Origin: Gamarada debralockiae
Lineage: Eukaryota; Ascomycota; Leotiomycetes; Helotiales; Hyphodiscaceae
Assembly (NCBI GenBank): GCA_002803225.1
Contig: NXFV01001258.1
Coordinates: forward strand, 1-64,000
Length of the DNA: 64,000 nucleotides
Direction of reading: 5' to 3'
Positions 32,575 through 45,195 of this stretch are shown piece by piece (the first letter of the stretch is position 1; each line of letters starts with the position of its first letter). Position numbers and translations under genes: made by a program. A model generated the notes under the pieces. That model was not told the DNA's origin, did not search any database, and was given only the letters and a program-made list of their open reading frames with translations.

Positions 32575-34714
32575 GCCAATGGTACCATGCTATATTGCGA
32601 CTAATATCAATAATTGTGGGGTAAGTATGGGGCATCATGGAGGGCTGAGAATCAAAGATAAATGCACATCGTAATCCAGCACCATTCCCAATCTCTGACT
32701 CTTCAATCTCCAGTGTGTAAAAAAGTAGTACATTTTAACGTCACCAGCTTGCAAACTCCAGTAGACCAGTCTCATCCTCGAATTTATACGAGGCGACTCC
32801 AAGGCAGTCTACAGCTCATACAGGATAGAGAGGTACTGTACATACCTCCATGAGTGAATGATTCACGAATTGCCCTCCCCAAGCAATGATTGTGGTGATC
32901 TAGGTTTCTAGAAGTAAGACGTGATTAGTGAGTGGGATGAAGCATTGTCTTGCATAAAGATAAGACAGGGATACTGGCGGCAGAATTGCTCTATCTGAGA
33001 CAAGAAGTACTCATTATACTTGGCTAAATCAATGTTCCCCTACCTCTTCTCCTAAAACAAGATAGGCCCTTCCTCCCTCCTACAATTGACCCAATAAACA
33101 TCCATACAAGGGCCTTGGAGTGCTTGTGCTGTAGGTTTGCAGGCCAGTATCGATTAAGGCCATCCTTCCACACTATAACAATAAGAGGTCGTGCGTGCCC
33201 CTCCCATAGCCTAGACTTCGTCAGAGAAGTGTTGTGATTCTAGCCTAGCTCTTGACTATATATTATACCCTCCTGTGCAAATGCCAGCCTTTCTGCCATC
33301 ACTTCTAAGTCCTTTAAATACCCTTTCCTTTTCAATGTGCGGCGGCAGTAGCCAAGAAGGTCAAACGTAAAGTGAAGTGCTAGTTCTCTAACCCCTTGTA
33401 GGGCGAATGAAGGTCAAGGAAGCGTCACGGGATCTACTGCTATAGATTTAAGTATAAGGGGGTGACATATAGCTATTAAGATGTTAATATTCTGGCATTT
33501 AAAGGAGAGTATAGCTAGTTTAAGTATATTGGGAGTGACTTTGTGCCGGCGGGCGTATTTAGCTTAGTTCTTTAGTAATGCCTAAGGTCCTTTAGATTTC
33601 TAAGCTAGGAATATGGAATTAAAGAGCTGTATAAATTACAATTCTCTTGTCGCGTGTAGTAGAGTAGCTACGTCATTAGTGGAGGAGTAGTGATACGTCC
33701 ATTTTAGGTAAGGGTTGTAGTGTTTAAGGGCTTGTAAAAGTAAGAAGTATTACAAAGGAATGTGTAAAAAGAAAAACTCAGGTAATAATTGTAGGTCAAA
33801 AGGAGCTCTGTGTTTAGCTAGAAAATAGTGTGAGTTGTAGCAAAGCATCTAAGACATTATCCCTGTGGGTTGATAAAGCCGGGGGGCCCCCGCGGGGTGG
33901 GGGGGATTGCGTGTTGGATCAAGTGTTAGAGTTAAACACGTTCCCTCCCCGATCCGCTACCTTGTCGTAGACCAATTCTAAGGCAGTTTTTTCTGGGCAG
34001 CCATGTCCCGTCTCTCTCTGTCCAGTTCGCATCTTGATCCCTTCTGTTATATATGATATAGCAACATTGCCTTCTCTCCTAAGAGAATTTTCAACCCTAG
34101 AATGAATGACGCCAATTATGGCAACGACAGCGATAATGCAACAAGACTGATCTTGTCATCAATAGTGAGATTGACAACGACAGCAATGAAAAGAAACATT
34201 ACAACAATGGTCTAGATGCACCCCTCAACGTTCGCCTTGGTGCTGGGAAGCTCAATTACTTAAGAAAGATGTGACTCTCACTTGAGGCCTGGATTCTCTG
34301 TGGCGCAGGGAAGCACAATCACTCAATCCATCTCAACCCTAGTCAACATTTCACCCATGGAAAAACCTAGAACGGAAAGCGGAACGGCAATTATATTTCT
34401 CTTGCCTTCCTATCTGTAGCATCCTTTTGATGCCGCGCACGCCATGCCATAATGCAAAAACCAAAGAAAAGCCATCTCCATATCATACAATATACAAGTG
34501 TTGTTCCATCCCTACTGTCCCTTAATGAAATGAAATGCAAGTCCGCACCGGCCTGTGAAGGCAGACTGGTAGGCCAATGAGAAGAGTAATGCAAGAAATG
34601 CAAAACAAAACGCCGTGTTCGCACCACTGTGATGTGACGCTATGCAATATTCTCCCCTCTCCACCCCCCAAAACTCGGAGTAGGATGCTCGTAAGGATTG
34701 GGCCGAGTAGAAAC
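32575..34714. other. 2.1-kb stretch without a gene; probably a decayed repeat
   Basis: 33030-33870 is rich in TAG/TTA triplets and has no open frame of note; it resembles a mutated transposon in texture but matches no family I can name. 33879-33907 is a G/C block in this AT-rich setting. 34100-34350 has a short Asn/Asp-rich open stretch (near 34150-34270) with no context. 34380-34714 is probably the 3' untranslated part of mot1. Confidence 0.4.
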
Positions 34715-37700
34715 TTATTTCATGCTCTTCAAAAACCCATCCAAATCAAACTCCTCTTCATATTGCTTATCATCCCACAACTCCCCCAAATCATCCAACC
34801 ACCCCTTCTTTCCCTTCTCCCGTACCTCCCCGGTGGCATCAACCATATCCTCCTCTCTCTCTCCCTCCCCATTCAGCGTCGGTTTATCGATCCCTTCTGC
34901 GGTATCACCTAAATTGAAGAGGTCGAGAATTTGGTCGGTTTCCATGGTTCCTAGGCCCGCGTTTTGTTGGTTCACTACTGTAGATGCTACGTCGATCTTG
35001 AAGCGTTGGAGTCTGTTATTTTGTAGTTAGTGGGTGATATGGTTGGTTTGGGGAGGAAGGGAGAGGAATGGGAGGACATACGACATAATTTTCTCCTCCA
35101 AAGTCCCCCTAGTAATCAACCGATAAACATTAACAACTTTCTTCTGTCCAATTCTATGCGCCCGATCCATAGCCTGCAAATCCTTCTGCGGATTCCAATC
35201 ATGCTCGACGAAAATAACCGTATCAGCACCAGTCAAATTCAATCCCAAACCTCCCACACTGGTCGTCAGCAATAAACAATCATAAGACGGATCGGAATTG
35301 AATTTGTTAACGATGTCTTGGCGCTTCGATGCGTCGACTGAGCCATCCATGCGGAGATATTGAACTGAGGGAAGCATTTTCTTGAGGACGTCGTTTTGCA
35401 CCATGTCCAGCATCTCTTTCATTTGGCAGAAGATGAGAGCACGGTGGGGTGAGACGTAGGTGCTTTCGGTCGTGAGGTCATTTTCGGAGGAGGGCTCGAT
35501 ACCGATTCCGCAATCTACGAGCAAGTCGCGCAGCGCCGTAAGTTTCGGTGCATGAACGGGGTCGCGGAGACTGGTGCCTTGTTTGGCGAGGAGACGTTGG
35601 GTTTCTTCGTATTGCTTGTGGCCTTCCTTCATGACTAGTGCAGGTGAATTGCAGAGTTTGCGCATGTATTGCAAGGCTTGGAAGATATGTTGTTTGGATT
35701 CCTTGTCCCCGGCCGAAGCCTTCTCTGCGAGAGTCTTGCCCTCTTTCTTGGTGAAGTCTTCGAAGAGCTTCTTTTGGAGGTCACTGAGATCGCAGTAGTA
35801 GTTCTGCAGGATCTTGGGTGGTAGATCGTCCAGAACTTCTTCTTTCAGACGGCGAAGGAGGAAGGGGAGGACTTGTTTGTGCAAGGCTTCGATGGCGAGA
35901 GCACCGGCTTCTTGTTCTTTGGAGGACGATTTGCTAAATCTGCTGGCGGCGATGGGCTTTGCGAATCGATCGAGGAACACCTTTTCGGCGCCAAGGAAAC
36001 CGGGCATGAGGAAGTCGAAGAGTGACCAGAGTTCCAGGACATTGTTTTGGATAGGGGTACCGGAGAGGATGAGACGGTGGTTGCTAAGGAGCTTCTTCAC
36101 TGCGAGGGTGACCTTGGCTCTTGGATTCTTAATCAAGTGGCCCTCATCAAGAACCAGGTAGTTCCAGTTGAGTGGGGTAAGGACATCAGAATCGTTTCTG
36201 CAAATATCGTAGGAGGTGATGACGATATCAGTCTTGTCAAGTTGATCTCGCAAACGTTGGCGATCAGCAGGAGGACCAACATAAGCAGTGCAAGTAAGGA
36301 ATGGGGCGTAGGTATTGATCTCCTGCTGCCAATGTCCGGATAAGGTGGGAGGGCAAACGATGAGTGATGGAAGTCTTCGCACATCAGGTGCTCCAGTCTT
36401 CTTGAACTCCTCAGCCCGATTATGGTGATCACTAGCCACGATACACAACGTCTGTAATGTCTTGCCGAGACCCATGTCGTCGCAGAGAATGCCATGAAGA
36501 TGGTACTTGTTCAAGAAATTGAGCCAGTTGACACCTTCTTGTTGGTAGGACCTGAGCGTAGCCTTGATTGCGACTGGAATTGTGAATGGCTCGACTTTAT
36601 GAGGATCAAGCAACTGAGCGATGAAAGTTCGTTCTCGGTCTCTGCCTTTCAGGAGTTCTACCGACAATCCAGGAGGATCCGGAATTCCTGCCTCAAGTGG
36701 CACGAGCTTGACGAGAGTTGCAAAGGTCGTCGTCGCAATCAGTCGAACATCGTTGTCGGAATCGCTCATACGGCCAAGAACGGGCACAATGAGAAAGATG
36801 ACATATGGTAAGATATTGTCGCCCATAACATGGATGAGATGATAGACTGATTCTATGGCACCTTGTCGGAAATTGAGATCGACGGGGTTGTTGATAGAAG
36901 GCAAGACCTTCTCGACGAGCATAGTCATACCGTCCACCGTGATGACACTGCAAATTGTGGCAAGACACTTTGCGGCCATGTATCGGAAGACTGAAAGTTC
37001 GGAATGAAGAGCTTTGATGACCAATGGTAGCAAGTGCATCACAAAAGGATGAAGCCCTTTAGATAAGGTAGGTGTCAAAGCTCGGAGGACTGACATTCCA
37101 TCAATTGCAGCTTGGCCTGCCTCCTTTTCTGGGTCCTTGGCGTCTTCCGGCAGGTCTTCAGCGAAAGCATATTGCAATGGGTCCTCCATGAGAGACTTCA
37201 GCGTAGGGACCTTCTCGAGAAGCTCTGCACCGAAAATACTAGACAGTTGTTCCAATGCATCCTTTGCACCTCTCCGCATGATACGAGCTTCCTTTGTTTC
37301 TCGTGCAAACTTGGCGGCATCCGGATGATCTCGGCGATCCTCTTCCTTTCGGAGGGATAGAATGTTGCTTGTGAAAACCACATTTGGGGCGAACTCGGGC
37401 GTCTCTGAAGTGTCAACGCAGCTGAATTTGGCGAGGTTACCAACCACCTTCTGTGCAGGTCCAGATCGACCACCTTCAGCGAACAACTCGACCAATCTGG
37501 CCACAGCAGCAGCCGAGCGCTGTTGCAACTCAACGTTCTCTTCCTTCTTAATGCTGTCCATCATTCCCTTGATGATGTGCGAGGGCTTCTTTGGCGAGAC
37601 TTTCATAGATACCAAGGCACTGGCGGCAGCAGCCTTGATACGTATATCTCGTTGTTCCTTGATGTTCTTCGCATTATCGATGACTTCGACCACATTGTCA

Positions 37701-40575
37701 CGCGCTTCTGAAAGTGCTTGCGTTGCTATCAATCGCTGACCGGCTGGAAGTGCCTTCTTCAGCCTGTCGAAGTCCTCGTTGACGCACTTATCGGCAGTGA
37801 GTATTGAGAATGCATCTGGGCCAGCTTCAGGCTCGCCTTGGACGACTACCGCGAGCGCTGGTAGTCTACTTTGTGACACCTTGCCCACGTCTCGGAAGGT
37901 GTTAAGAAGTTGAGAGCATTGAGCACGAACAAGTTGTGTGTAGCTGACGAGATCGCGGTAATGTAATGGACGGTCGCTTTCGATGATCTTTTGGAGAAGA
38001 TTGACAAATCGTGATGATTGGTCTTTCGACGTGCAATTCTTTGCATACTCGTCGATCATGATGGCGGCTGCGAGCTGGGTAGATGAGAAGGTGGAAGTCA
38101 AGCCGGGGACTATGCTAGCGTCGTAGGCTTCAAGGGCGGTTGGAGGTACGAGAGCCATAATAAAGCCCATAGCCCGAGCTGCAGAGATTCGAGATCTGAT
38201 CAAGATGTCCATGCCGACCAAGTCGACATCGCCCTGCATCATGTGACCGTCAACATCATGTGATGAGGTTGAGGTCGTTGGCTCCACAACCTTGGTCGAC
38301 TTCCGTCGTTTCTTTGCAGGTGGTTCTGTTGTGGCATTTGGTGATACTGGTCGAGGATTGGCTGGTGCAATACCGCTCGACATGGAATATGTGCTTCCAG
38401 ACGGCTTCTGGAAGAGTGTTGCGTTCATAGGTAATGGATGTCGCGAGACACCGATGGGGTGAAGAGCAAGCTCCATGAGAGGATTCACATGTATCGAGAA
38501 CTCACTAGCCAACTCCTCGGGATCCTTGGAAAGGTATTTAACCAGTGCAGACCAGACTTGAAGAGAGAGATTCAAGGTATCTTGATTGCGCTCAACCAAA
38601 ATGTTCTGGAAGATCAGGCGCAAAATCTTGCCATTCAGCCAGTCACGAGTACCGTCGCCTTCAATATTGACGAATGTCAATAAAGCTCTCAAGACGGCGG
38701 ATCGAACGGATGTGATGGTGTGGCGGAGGAAAGGGTACAATCTGGGAACCAGCAAGGCAAATGACTGCTCTGAATCTCTGGCGGCATTCTTCTTCATCGC
38801 TTCCAAAACTTCGGGGAAACTGCAAAGTTTGGCAAGAAGATCCATGATTTGGCCAGTACTTGCACTGAGATCGTCGCCAAGATTTGACAGGCATTCCCAT
38901 ACAATGTTTATCAGGCCATCCAAGGCTGCCGGTCGCAAGTTGACGAATTCCTTCGCAATGGGGATGAGAGTAGCGGCACTGACTGATCGCACATCATCAT
39001 CCCAGTCTCCGAGACCTTTCATAACAGCAGCGATAACTCCGTCGATCAGATCGCTGTCGCTCAGGAGAAGATCATTTCGAACCGCCACCAAGTATCGGAG
39101 CCCAATCATGCCTCCGTGGCAAACGGCCCACGCAGGTCGGTCGAGACCGAGATCTTGTTGCATCACCATTCGGAATAAAATTCGGTGTACTGAATAAACA
39201 GCTGCAGGAGGGAGGTGGATAAGTAGAGCGCCCAGTGTTTGTCCGACGGTCTCTCGGATAGGAGCAACCACAGTATCAGAGACGTAGTCGCCGAATCGAT
39301 CAAGCATGAATACGCAGCACAGTCGACAGGCAAGATCATCGAGCCATCGTTGATTGAGGACAGTGTTCTCTGCACAAGTCTTGCCCCGCTCACGTCCCGC
39401 TCCTCCTCCGTGGACTCGAATGATTTCCCGAAGTCCCATCGCTGCACCATGTCGAGTTTCCCACTGTGGATCGAACAGATCGACCTTGAGGAAGTCGCAT
39501 AGTCGTTCATAAGGCCATTCACTTCCTTCTTCCTCCTCAGTCGTTTCCAGTTCCGATTTGATGGGTATGGCAGGGCCTTTGAATTCCGAGACAACCTTCG
39601 AATCCTCATCCACTTCTCCATTTCTCTCCAAAGTAAAGTAGTCCTTTACTTCTGCTCCTGAGGCATCATCGAGTCCAATGTCAGACATAGTCGTATCCCC
39701 TCCAATCTCAACGGTGCTCTGACGTCGAATCGACAAATCCACCAGTCTATTCTTTGCACCAGCATGCTGGGCTTCTCGTTTTCGCTTTCGCTTTAACTGA
39801 TTGAGTTGTCTCGCACTCAAGCCAACTTCTTCGGATGGTGTTGAAGGTGTGGGCATCTGTGGGATAGTAGCGTCGGTTCCATTTGCAGAGATCTGAGGCG
39901 TTGCTGCACCATTCTTCAAAATCGGGAAATCGATTTCCATATCCTCCTCAAAATACTCCCCAAGTAAACCAAGTCGGCCAGCGAGAGTCTTCTTTTGGTG
40001 AGCGAGGCGTTGTGCAGGATCGAGAGAGGCCAGGGTATAATCGATCTCCTTGCCTCCGCCTCGAAGTAACTCTTTTCCATACTTGAGGATTGATGGAAGG
40101 TCGAGAGTGTTGAGACTTAACTGGCCGTTGGCAAGAGGGGTGTCATCAACCACTTCTTCTTTCTTGATGTAGAATCCATTTTCTTCCTTCTTCGGCTCAT
40201 CCTTGACTGGCTCGTCGGCAGCATTCGGGTCGTACTTTTCGGCATTTTCGACAATTCCTCCTAACGCCTTCGATGCAGCGATTCGGGTGTCCCATGTTTT
40301 GTGACGGAGGTATGGCACAACTCTGGTGAGTAGATTGAATAGCTCTTCGGGATGAGCTTTCTGGACATCCGCTAATTGTGCGGCTGCGGTATTTCGAATC
40401 AGTTGCGTGGAGCCTGTCTCCAGTAGCCTATGAGGGTTGTCAGTTAGAGTCGGGTCGAGGGGTTGAGTGAAGGAAGAAATACTCACGTTACGAGGCGATC
40501 GAGTCTATTTGCACGTGATAATCAGCTGGGTATCCACAAAATGCGGCCGCATGAACAAACTCACCTTGAAGCCAT
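34715..40575 (-). CDS. mot1: Mot1/BTAF1, SNF2-family ATPase that removes TBP from DNA
   Basis: Nuclear TATA-binding-protein-associated ATPase of 1890 residues (yeast Mot1 is 1867). Four exons: complement(34715..35012, 35082..40427, 40487..40504, 40565..40575). The first two exons are only 11 and 18 nt but restore the conserved start MASRLDRLVTLLETGSTQ. Introns are GTGAGT...AATAG, GTGAGT...CATAG and GTATGT...AACAG. The N-terminal two thirds is HEAT-repeat material that grips TBP. The SNF2 core begins near residue 1290: DDMGLGKTLQTL at about 1325, LDEGHLIKNP at about 1435, LILSGTPIQNN, and the helicase C motif MDRAHRIGQKKVVNVYRL near the end of the large exon. The last exon gives TDQILDLFNLGDT and WLDDLGELWDD, the family's C-terminal bridge. 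It is divergent from the kinase gene, with 1.4 kb between starts. Confidence 0.96.
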
Positions 40576-41976
40576 TTTCTGGTCTCAACACGCGTTTCGC
40601 ATTATTGGAATGGAGGGTCGCGATGAATTAAAAACGCCATGAATTCCAAACTTAAAATTTTACGTTGCTGGAAGAAGTGAATAAACGGAAGTTGCGATCA
40701 AAGATGAAATATCATTTGATAGATATTATTTTTCCTTTGCACGTCAATCTTCTTGTGGGTGTACTTCCAGGTCCGCGATCTCGTGGTGTATGGTCGATGC
40801 GATTGGTGGTGGTGTTGGTAGTGGGATTTTATTGACAGTTTTGCATGGGTTTTGGGTCGCACGCGTCTGGTCGGTCCTTGGGGATCGTCTTTGCCTTTAT
40901 AAACATGAGGAGCCGGCGTAAAATCCGCTAGCGCGATGCACCCCTGTTCCAGTTGCCTCACTAAAAAGGAGATCTTTAAAGATCCCTCTTTTTGGAAAAG
41001 GGATGAGAGTCGGTCGTCATCGCGTTTAATGTGAATTACACGTTTATCAACTTTCATATTTTCACATTGTAAGAAGTAATATTCGATTCACTTCGAATCT
41101 ATCGGTTAATGACGCGCCGTTCTGTTTGAACTTGAGCAAACATCGGAACCAGCTCGCCTCGCAGTCCCTGTCCAATGGCAGACAGCAGCGCTTGTGCTAG
41201 GCAATGCGGAGAGTTGGATCTCCACAGACTTCAGGGCGACAAACGTTGGATATCAAGACAGCAGATCATGGGCTTGTACATACGCTCTCTATTTGGCCAT
41301 TTGATAGAGGGACTTCTGGGTCGAGAGCTTCAACAATGTCATTCCTGAGTGCAACGGCGTCCTCACCTTCCAAGTCCTGATAGATGACTCCGGAAACACT
41401 AATACATTATAGAATTCGCAGAAATGCTACCTGGCTCAGATCTATTCAGCTAACTGTTTCCAGTATCAAAGGGGTGCTTAGAGAGACCTCCCGTAGAAGT
41501 TCTTCGAATCCCTTTGATGGCAAGGCTGTGAGGGCAAGGCTACCGTCTGGACTCGGACGTGCAACCTTGGGGCAAACCATATCCAGGACGGCGAACCTTC
41601 ATCTGTAAGTTATTTTAATTCAATGGTACGATCCCAATCGTTCCCTCGAGTACAGGTAGTAAGATTTGATACAAGTCGAGAATTGTATTCAGCTGGCAAT
41701 GTGAATCCTTCAAAAAAAAAATGCCACCTGTTCCAAAGTCTCCCAATTAGGTTTAGCGGCCACTCACCCGCTGCCTTGGATTTCATGCTGGAGAAAGTCG
41801 TCTCAGACGTCAATCCATCAGGCTGCTGACTTTGATAACTCGAACACTTTCGCATACCAAACGTATCCATTCTACCCTGTTATTTATTCCATCCGCCTGA
41901 ACTTCATAATCCCCTCAATGCGGTAGCAATCAACTTTTTGCTCTAGCCCTCCTCCCTCCGCCGTCGCTTTGGCACC
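40576..41976. other. Divergent intergenic region between mot1 and the kinase gene
   Basis: 1.4 kb with no recognisable gene. The minus-strand frame 40698-41057 is uninterrupted for 119 codons but low in information (His/Lys/Arg/Thr-rich) and unlike any family. The region presumably holds both promoters; the kinase ATG sits in a good context (CACCATGGC). Confidence 0.4.
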
Positions 41977-44900
41977 ATGGCCTCCTACAATCCTGCGATG
42001 CCTGCGACGGCCCCTCGACCCGCCGTCTTTGGGGCTCCAGTCCCCGTTCATGACCCTGCCGCTCCAGTCGGTACATTTGCGCCAGGGACGAAGATACAAG
42101 TGGGAAATCATAAGGTCATAATCCAGAAGTACTTCTCGGAAGGAGGCTTCGCACATGTCTATCTCGTCAAGATGCCAAAGCCCATTGATGGCACCGATAT
42201 TGCGGTCTTAAAACGTGTCGCTGTACCCGATAAAGAGAACCTGGCGAATATGAGGACCGAGGTAGAAACAATGAAGAAGTTAAAGGGCCACCGACCCATT
42301 GTCACATACTACGATTCACATGCGTCACAACTGAAGGGTGGGGGATATGAGGTCTTCTTGCTCATGGAATTCTGCAATGGGGGTGGCCTAATTGATTTCA
42401 TGAACACGCGATTGCAGAATCGATTGACGGAGCCTGAAATCTTGAAGATTTTCTCGGACGTTGCGGAAGGAGTCGCTTGCATGCACTACCTCAAACCTCC
42501 GCTATTACATCGAGATTTGAAAGTCGAAAATGTTCTTATTACTACGACCGGTGCATCGCGACGATTCAAGCTCTGCGATTTTGGATCGACAGCTCCTCCT
42601 CGACCTGCTGCGACAACTGCTGCCGAGTGTAGGCTCATCGAAGACGATGTCCAGAAACATACCACACTTCAATACCGGAGTCCTGAAATGATCGATGTAT
42701 ACCGAAAACAGCCGATTGATGAGAAATCAGATATATGGGCGCTGGGGGTGCTTTTGTACAAGCTGTGCTATTACACGACACCATTTGAAGCGCAGGGACA
42801 ACTTGCTATTCTAAATGCAAGCTTCAAATTTCCTGGTCACCCGTACTTCTCTGACAGGTTGAAGAAGCTCATAGGTATGTTATGGAACTTGCCTAGGCAT
42901 CTGATAACTGATACTGATCTGCACAGCATCCATGCTGAAAGAGAATCCCAAATCTCGTCCAAATATTTACCAGGTCCTACGTGAAGCTTGTATGATGCAA
43001 GGGATTGAAGTCCCAATAAAAGATGTATGTCCTCGCCAAAAACAATTCATATCCAAAGCTTATAGTTGTAGATCTATGCCGGGAGAACTCAATCGGAATC
43101 AAGGCGGAATCAAGTATTACCTACCCCAGACAAACATGTTGCCTCACCTCCCATCGTCGGAGCCGTATTTTCCCCACCAGCTCAACAACAGCCAGTCATC
43201 CCAGATGTCGTACCTATGCGAAGAGGTAGACCTACCGCCGGTGCTTCTAGCCACGTCAGCAAACCAAGTCCATCTCCATTACGAGGAGTTGCCAGTGATC
43301 CATTTGCTGCGTTGGATTCCAAGGCACCTCCTGGGCCCGTGGACGAAATTTCAAGTCGATTTCCTAGTCTCGATCAATTCTCACTGCTTCATGATGGAGG
43401 GAAGTTCGATTTTGATAAAAGCTCACCTACCAAACCAACACACTCTCGCGACATCAGCCAACGTGTGACAGAAAAGCTGGCCGACGATGCATTTGCAATA
43501 CCAGCACAAAGCAAGGCACCCGTAGCCACTTCCACAATGAAGCCGCCAAGCACAACTGTATCTCGTGCCCAGAAGATAATTTCTAGCAACCCAGAGCTAC
43601 AATCCGTGGCATCTCCTCCCGCCATTGTGTACCAGCCAACGCCTACTAGACCAACAAATAGCAGTTATGTGTCGCAAGGAACTATGACTTCGCCTACTCC
43701 CCCACCTCCCGGCCAATTTCCTACAACAAAATACGTGCCCTCTACTGCTAATCGATTCCCAACAACCTCCGATCACCACCGATCATCTAGTCTTCCTAGA
43801 AATCAAGTGGCGCCTCTCACAAGCACCCAATTTTTGCGGCCCGAAGAGAAGTCACTTCAACCGGCCTCTATCCCTCGAAATGCCTCCTATGGGTCACAAT
43901 TGGGTCACGTACGACATGCATCTTCTTCTCGGCCTTCACTAGAAGGTGGCAGACCGAGCAACGATGTCCTAGAGCCCATAACAAGAACGAAGTCAAGCAA
44001 TTCTCGACCACGTCCTACCAGCACACATCTGGAGTCCAATATGGACTATCTCCGTGAGAGGGAATCCAGTGGCAGGCCGTCCTTGTCTTTGGACAAGCGT
44101 CCTCCGTACTCTAAAGACACCGCAGTCTTGGATCCAGAGTCCGATGATGAAACGAATATCGAGTCTAACGTTGATTTCCTTCGTACGATGGAAGATCATG
44201 ATGCAGCAAAGAAGGATAAACGTCGCAGTAGCGGAGCCGACAAGAAAGGGAAGCGCTCAAGCTTACCTTCCATGTCTTTGTCTGGCACAAAGAACCTGTT
44301 AGCTGGGAAGTTTGGCGACGCGTTCAAGAGATTCGAACACAGTGCGAGTACACCACCAGGACCACGGACACCAAGTCCCTTGCATGACCTCGAACGACGA
44401 GATCTCACACCGATAGCTGGATCGGAGGCAACCGACGGCCGGAGCGATGATGGAAATGTCCTCGAAGATATGGACAACATGGCCCCGGAACAACGACGCG
44501 AGCTTGAGCGGAGAAGACTCTCCATGGAAGAGAAGCGGGTTGCGAACGCCGCTGCGGAATACCGGAAACGACTCGCTGATCGAGGCTCTGGGCCAGCGCC
44601 AAGGAGTATTGGCGGTGTGTCACGTGCCGCGAGCATCCAAAATAAGGTCAAGAGTCTCCTCGACGAGAACGCCCAATCTTCACCAGTCAAGAAGACCGCA
44701 GAAGGCTATGGGAGATTCACCGAAAGTCCTGTGGAACCCCCGTCTCGTCAATTCGATCCACAATCCGCGAACCCATATGCCAAACCTATGATCGCCAGAA
44801 AGCCCATCGTCCCAGTTGTCCACACCCGAACAATCCCCTTACAGAACGAGATCGACTACTCCAAACCTCGCGCTCAACCACCAATATCCTCACCAGCCGC

Positions 44901-45195
44901 CGTCTCCAAAACTGGTGGACCAAGACCGAACGCGCCTCCCAAACCAATGCATCTCAACAGCATCAGCACCGGTCCTCGCTCCAACGAAATGCAGAACTCG
45001 CCACCGAATCCCTCATCGTTACCACCCCGACCTATGCAAGCTAGACCGGATATGACACCCCAGGAGAAAGAAGACTATATTGCAGATTTCAGCAAGAGGT
45101 TTCCTAGTCTTTCTGGGATAGAGATGGTGGAGCGTGAGATCGGCGGGACTGATGGCGTTAAATATGAGAAAGGGCTGCGGTCGAAAGAGGTGTAA
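41977..45195 (+). CDS. Ark1/Prk1 (NAK) family serine/threonine kinase of actin and endocytosis
   Basis: Predicted regulator of cortical actin patches and endocytic coat turnover, 1039 residues. Three exons: 41977..42874, 42927..43024 and 43072..45195; the introns (GTATGT...CACAG and GTATGT...TGTAG) keep frame. The kinase domain is at about residues 45-320: glycine loop SEGGFAHVY, catalytic Lys79, Glu95, HRDLKVENVL (178-187), DFGST (201-205) and YRSPEM. The DFGST form and the N-terminal Pro-rich lead are typical of the NAK family. The rest is disordered, rich in Ser, Pro and Thr, with a basic/acidic coiled stretch near ELERRRLSMEEKRVANAA. The C-terminus has the short conserved module KEDYIADFSKRFPSLSGIEM, and an earlier SSRFPSLDQF copy occurs near residue 400. 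Confidence 0.93.

Noticed and set aside
33030..33870. A nameable transposon in the 32.6-34.7 kb gap
   Set aside because: The texture suggests a decayed repeat, but no terminal repeats or coding motifs could be found.
40698..41057. 119-codon minus-strand gene between mot1 and the kinase
   Set aside because: Biased composition, no domain, and position within a shared promoter; chance opening is enough to explain it.
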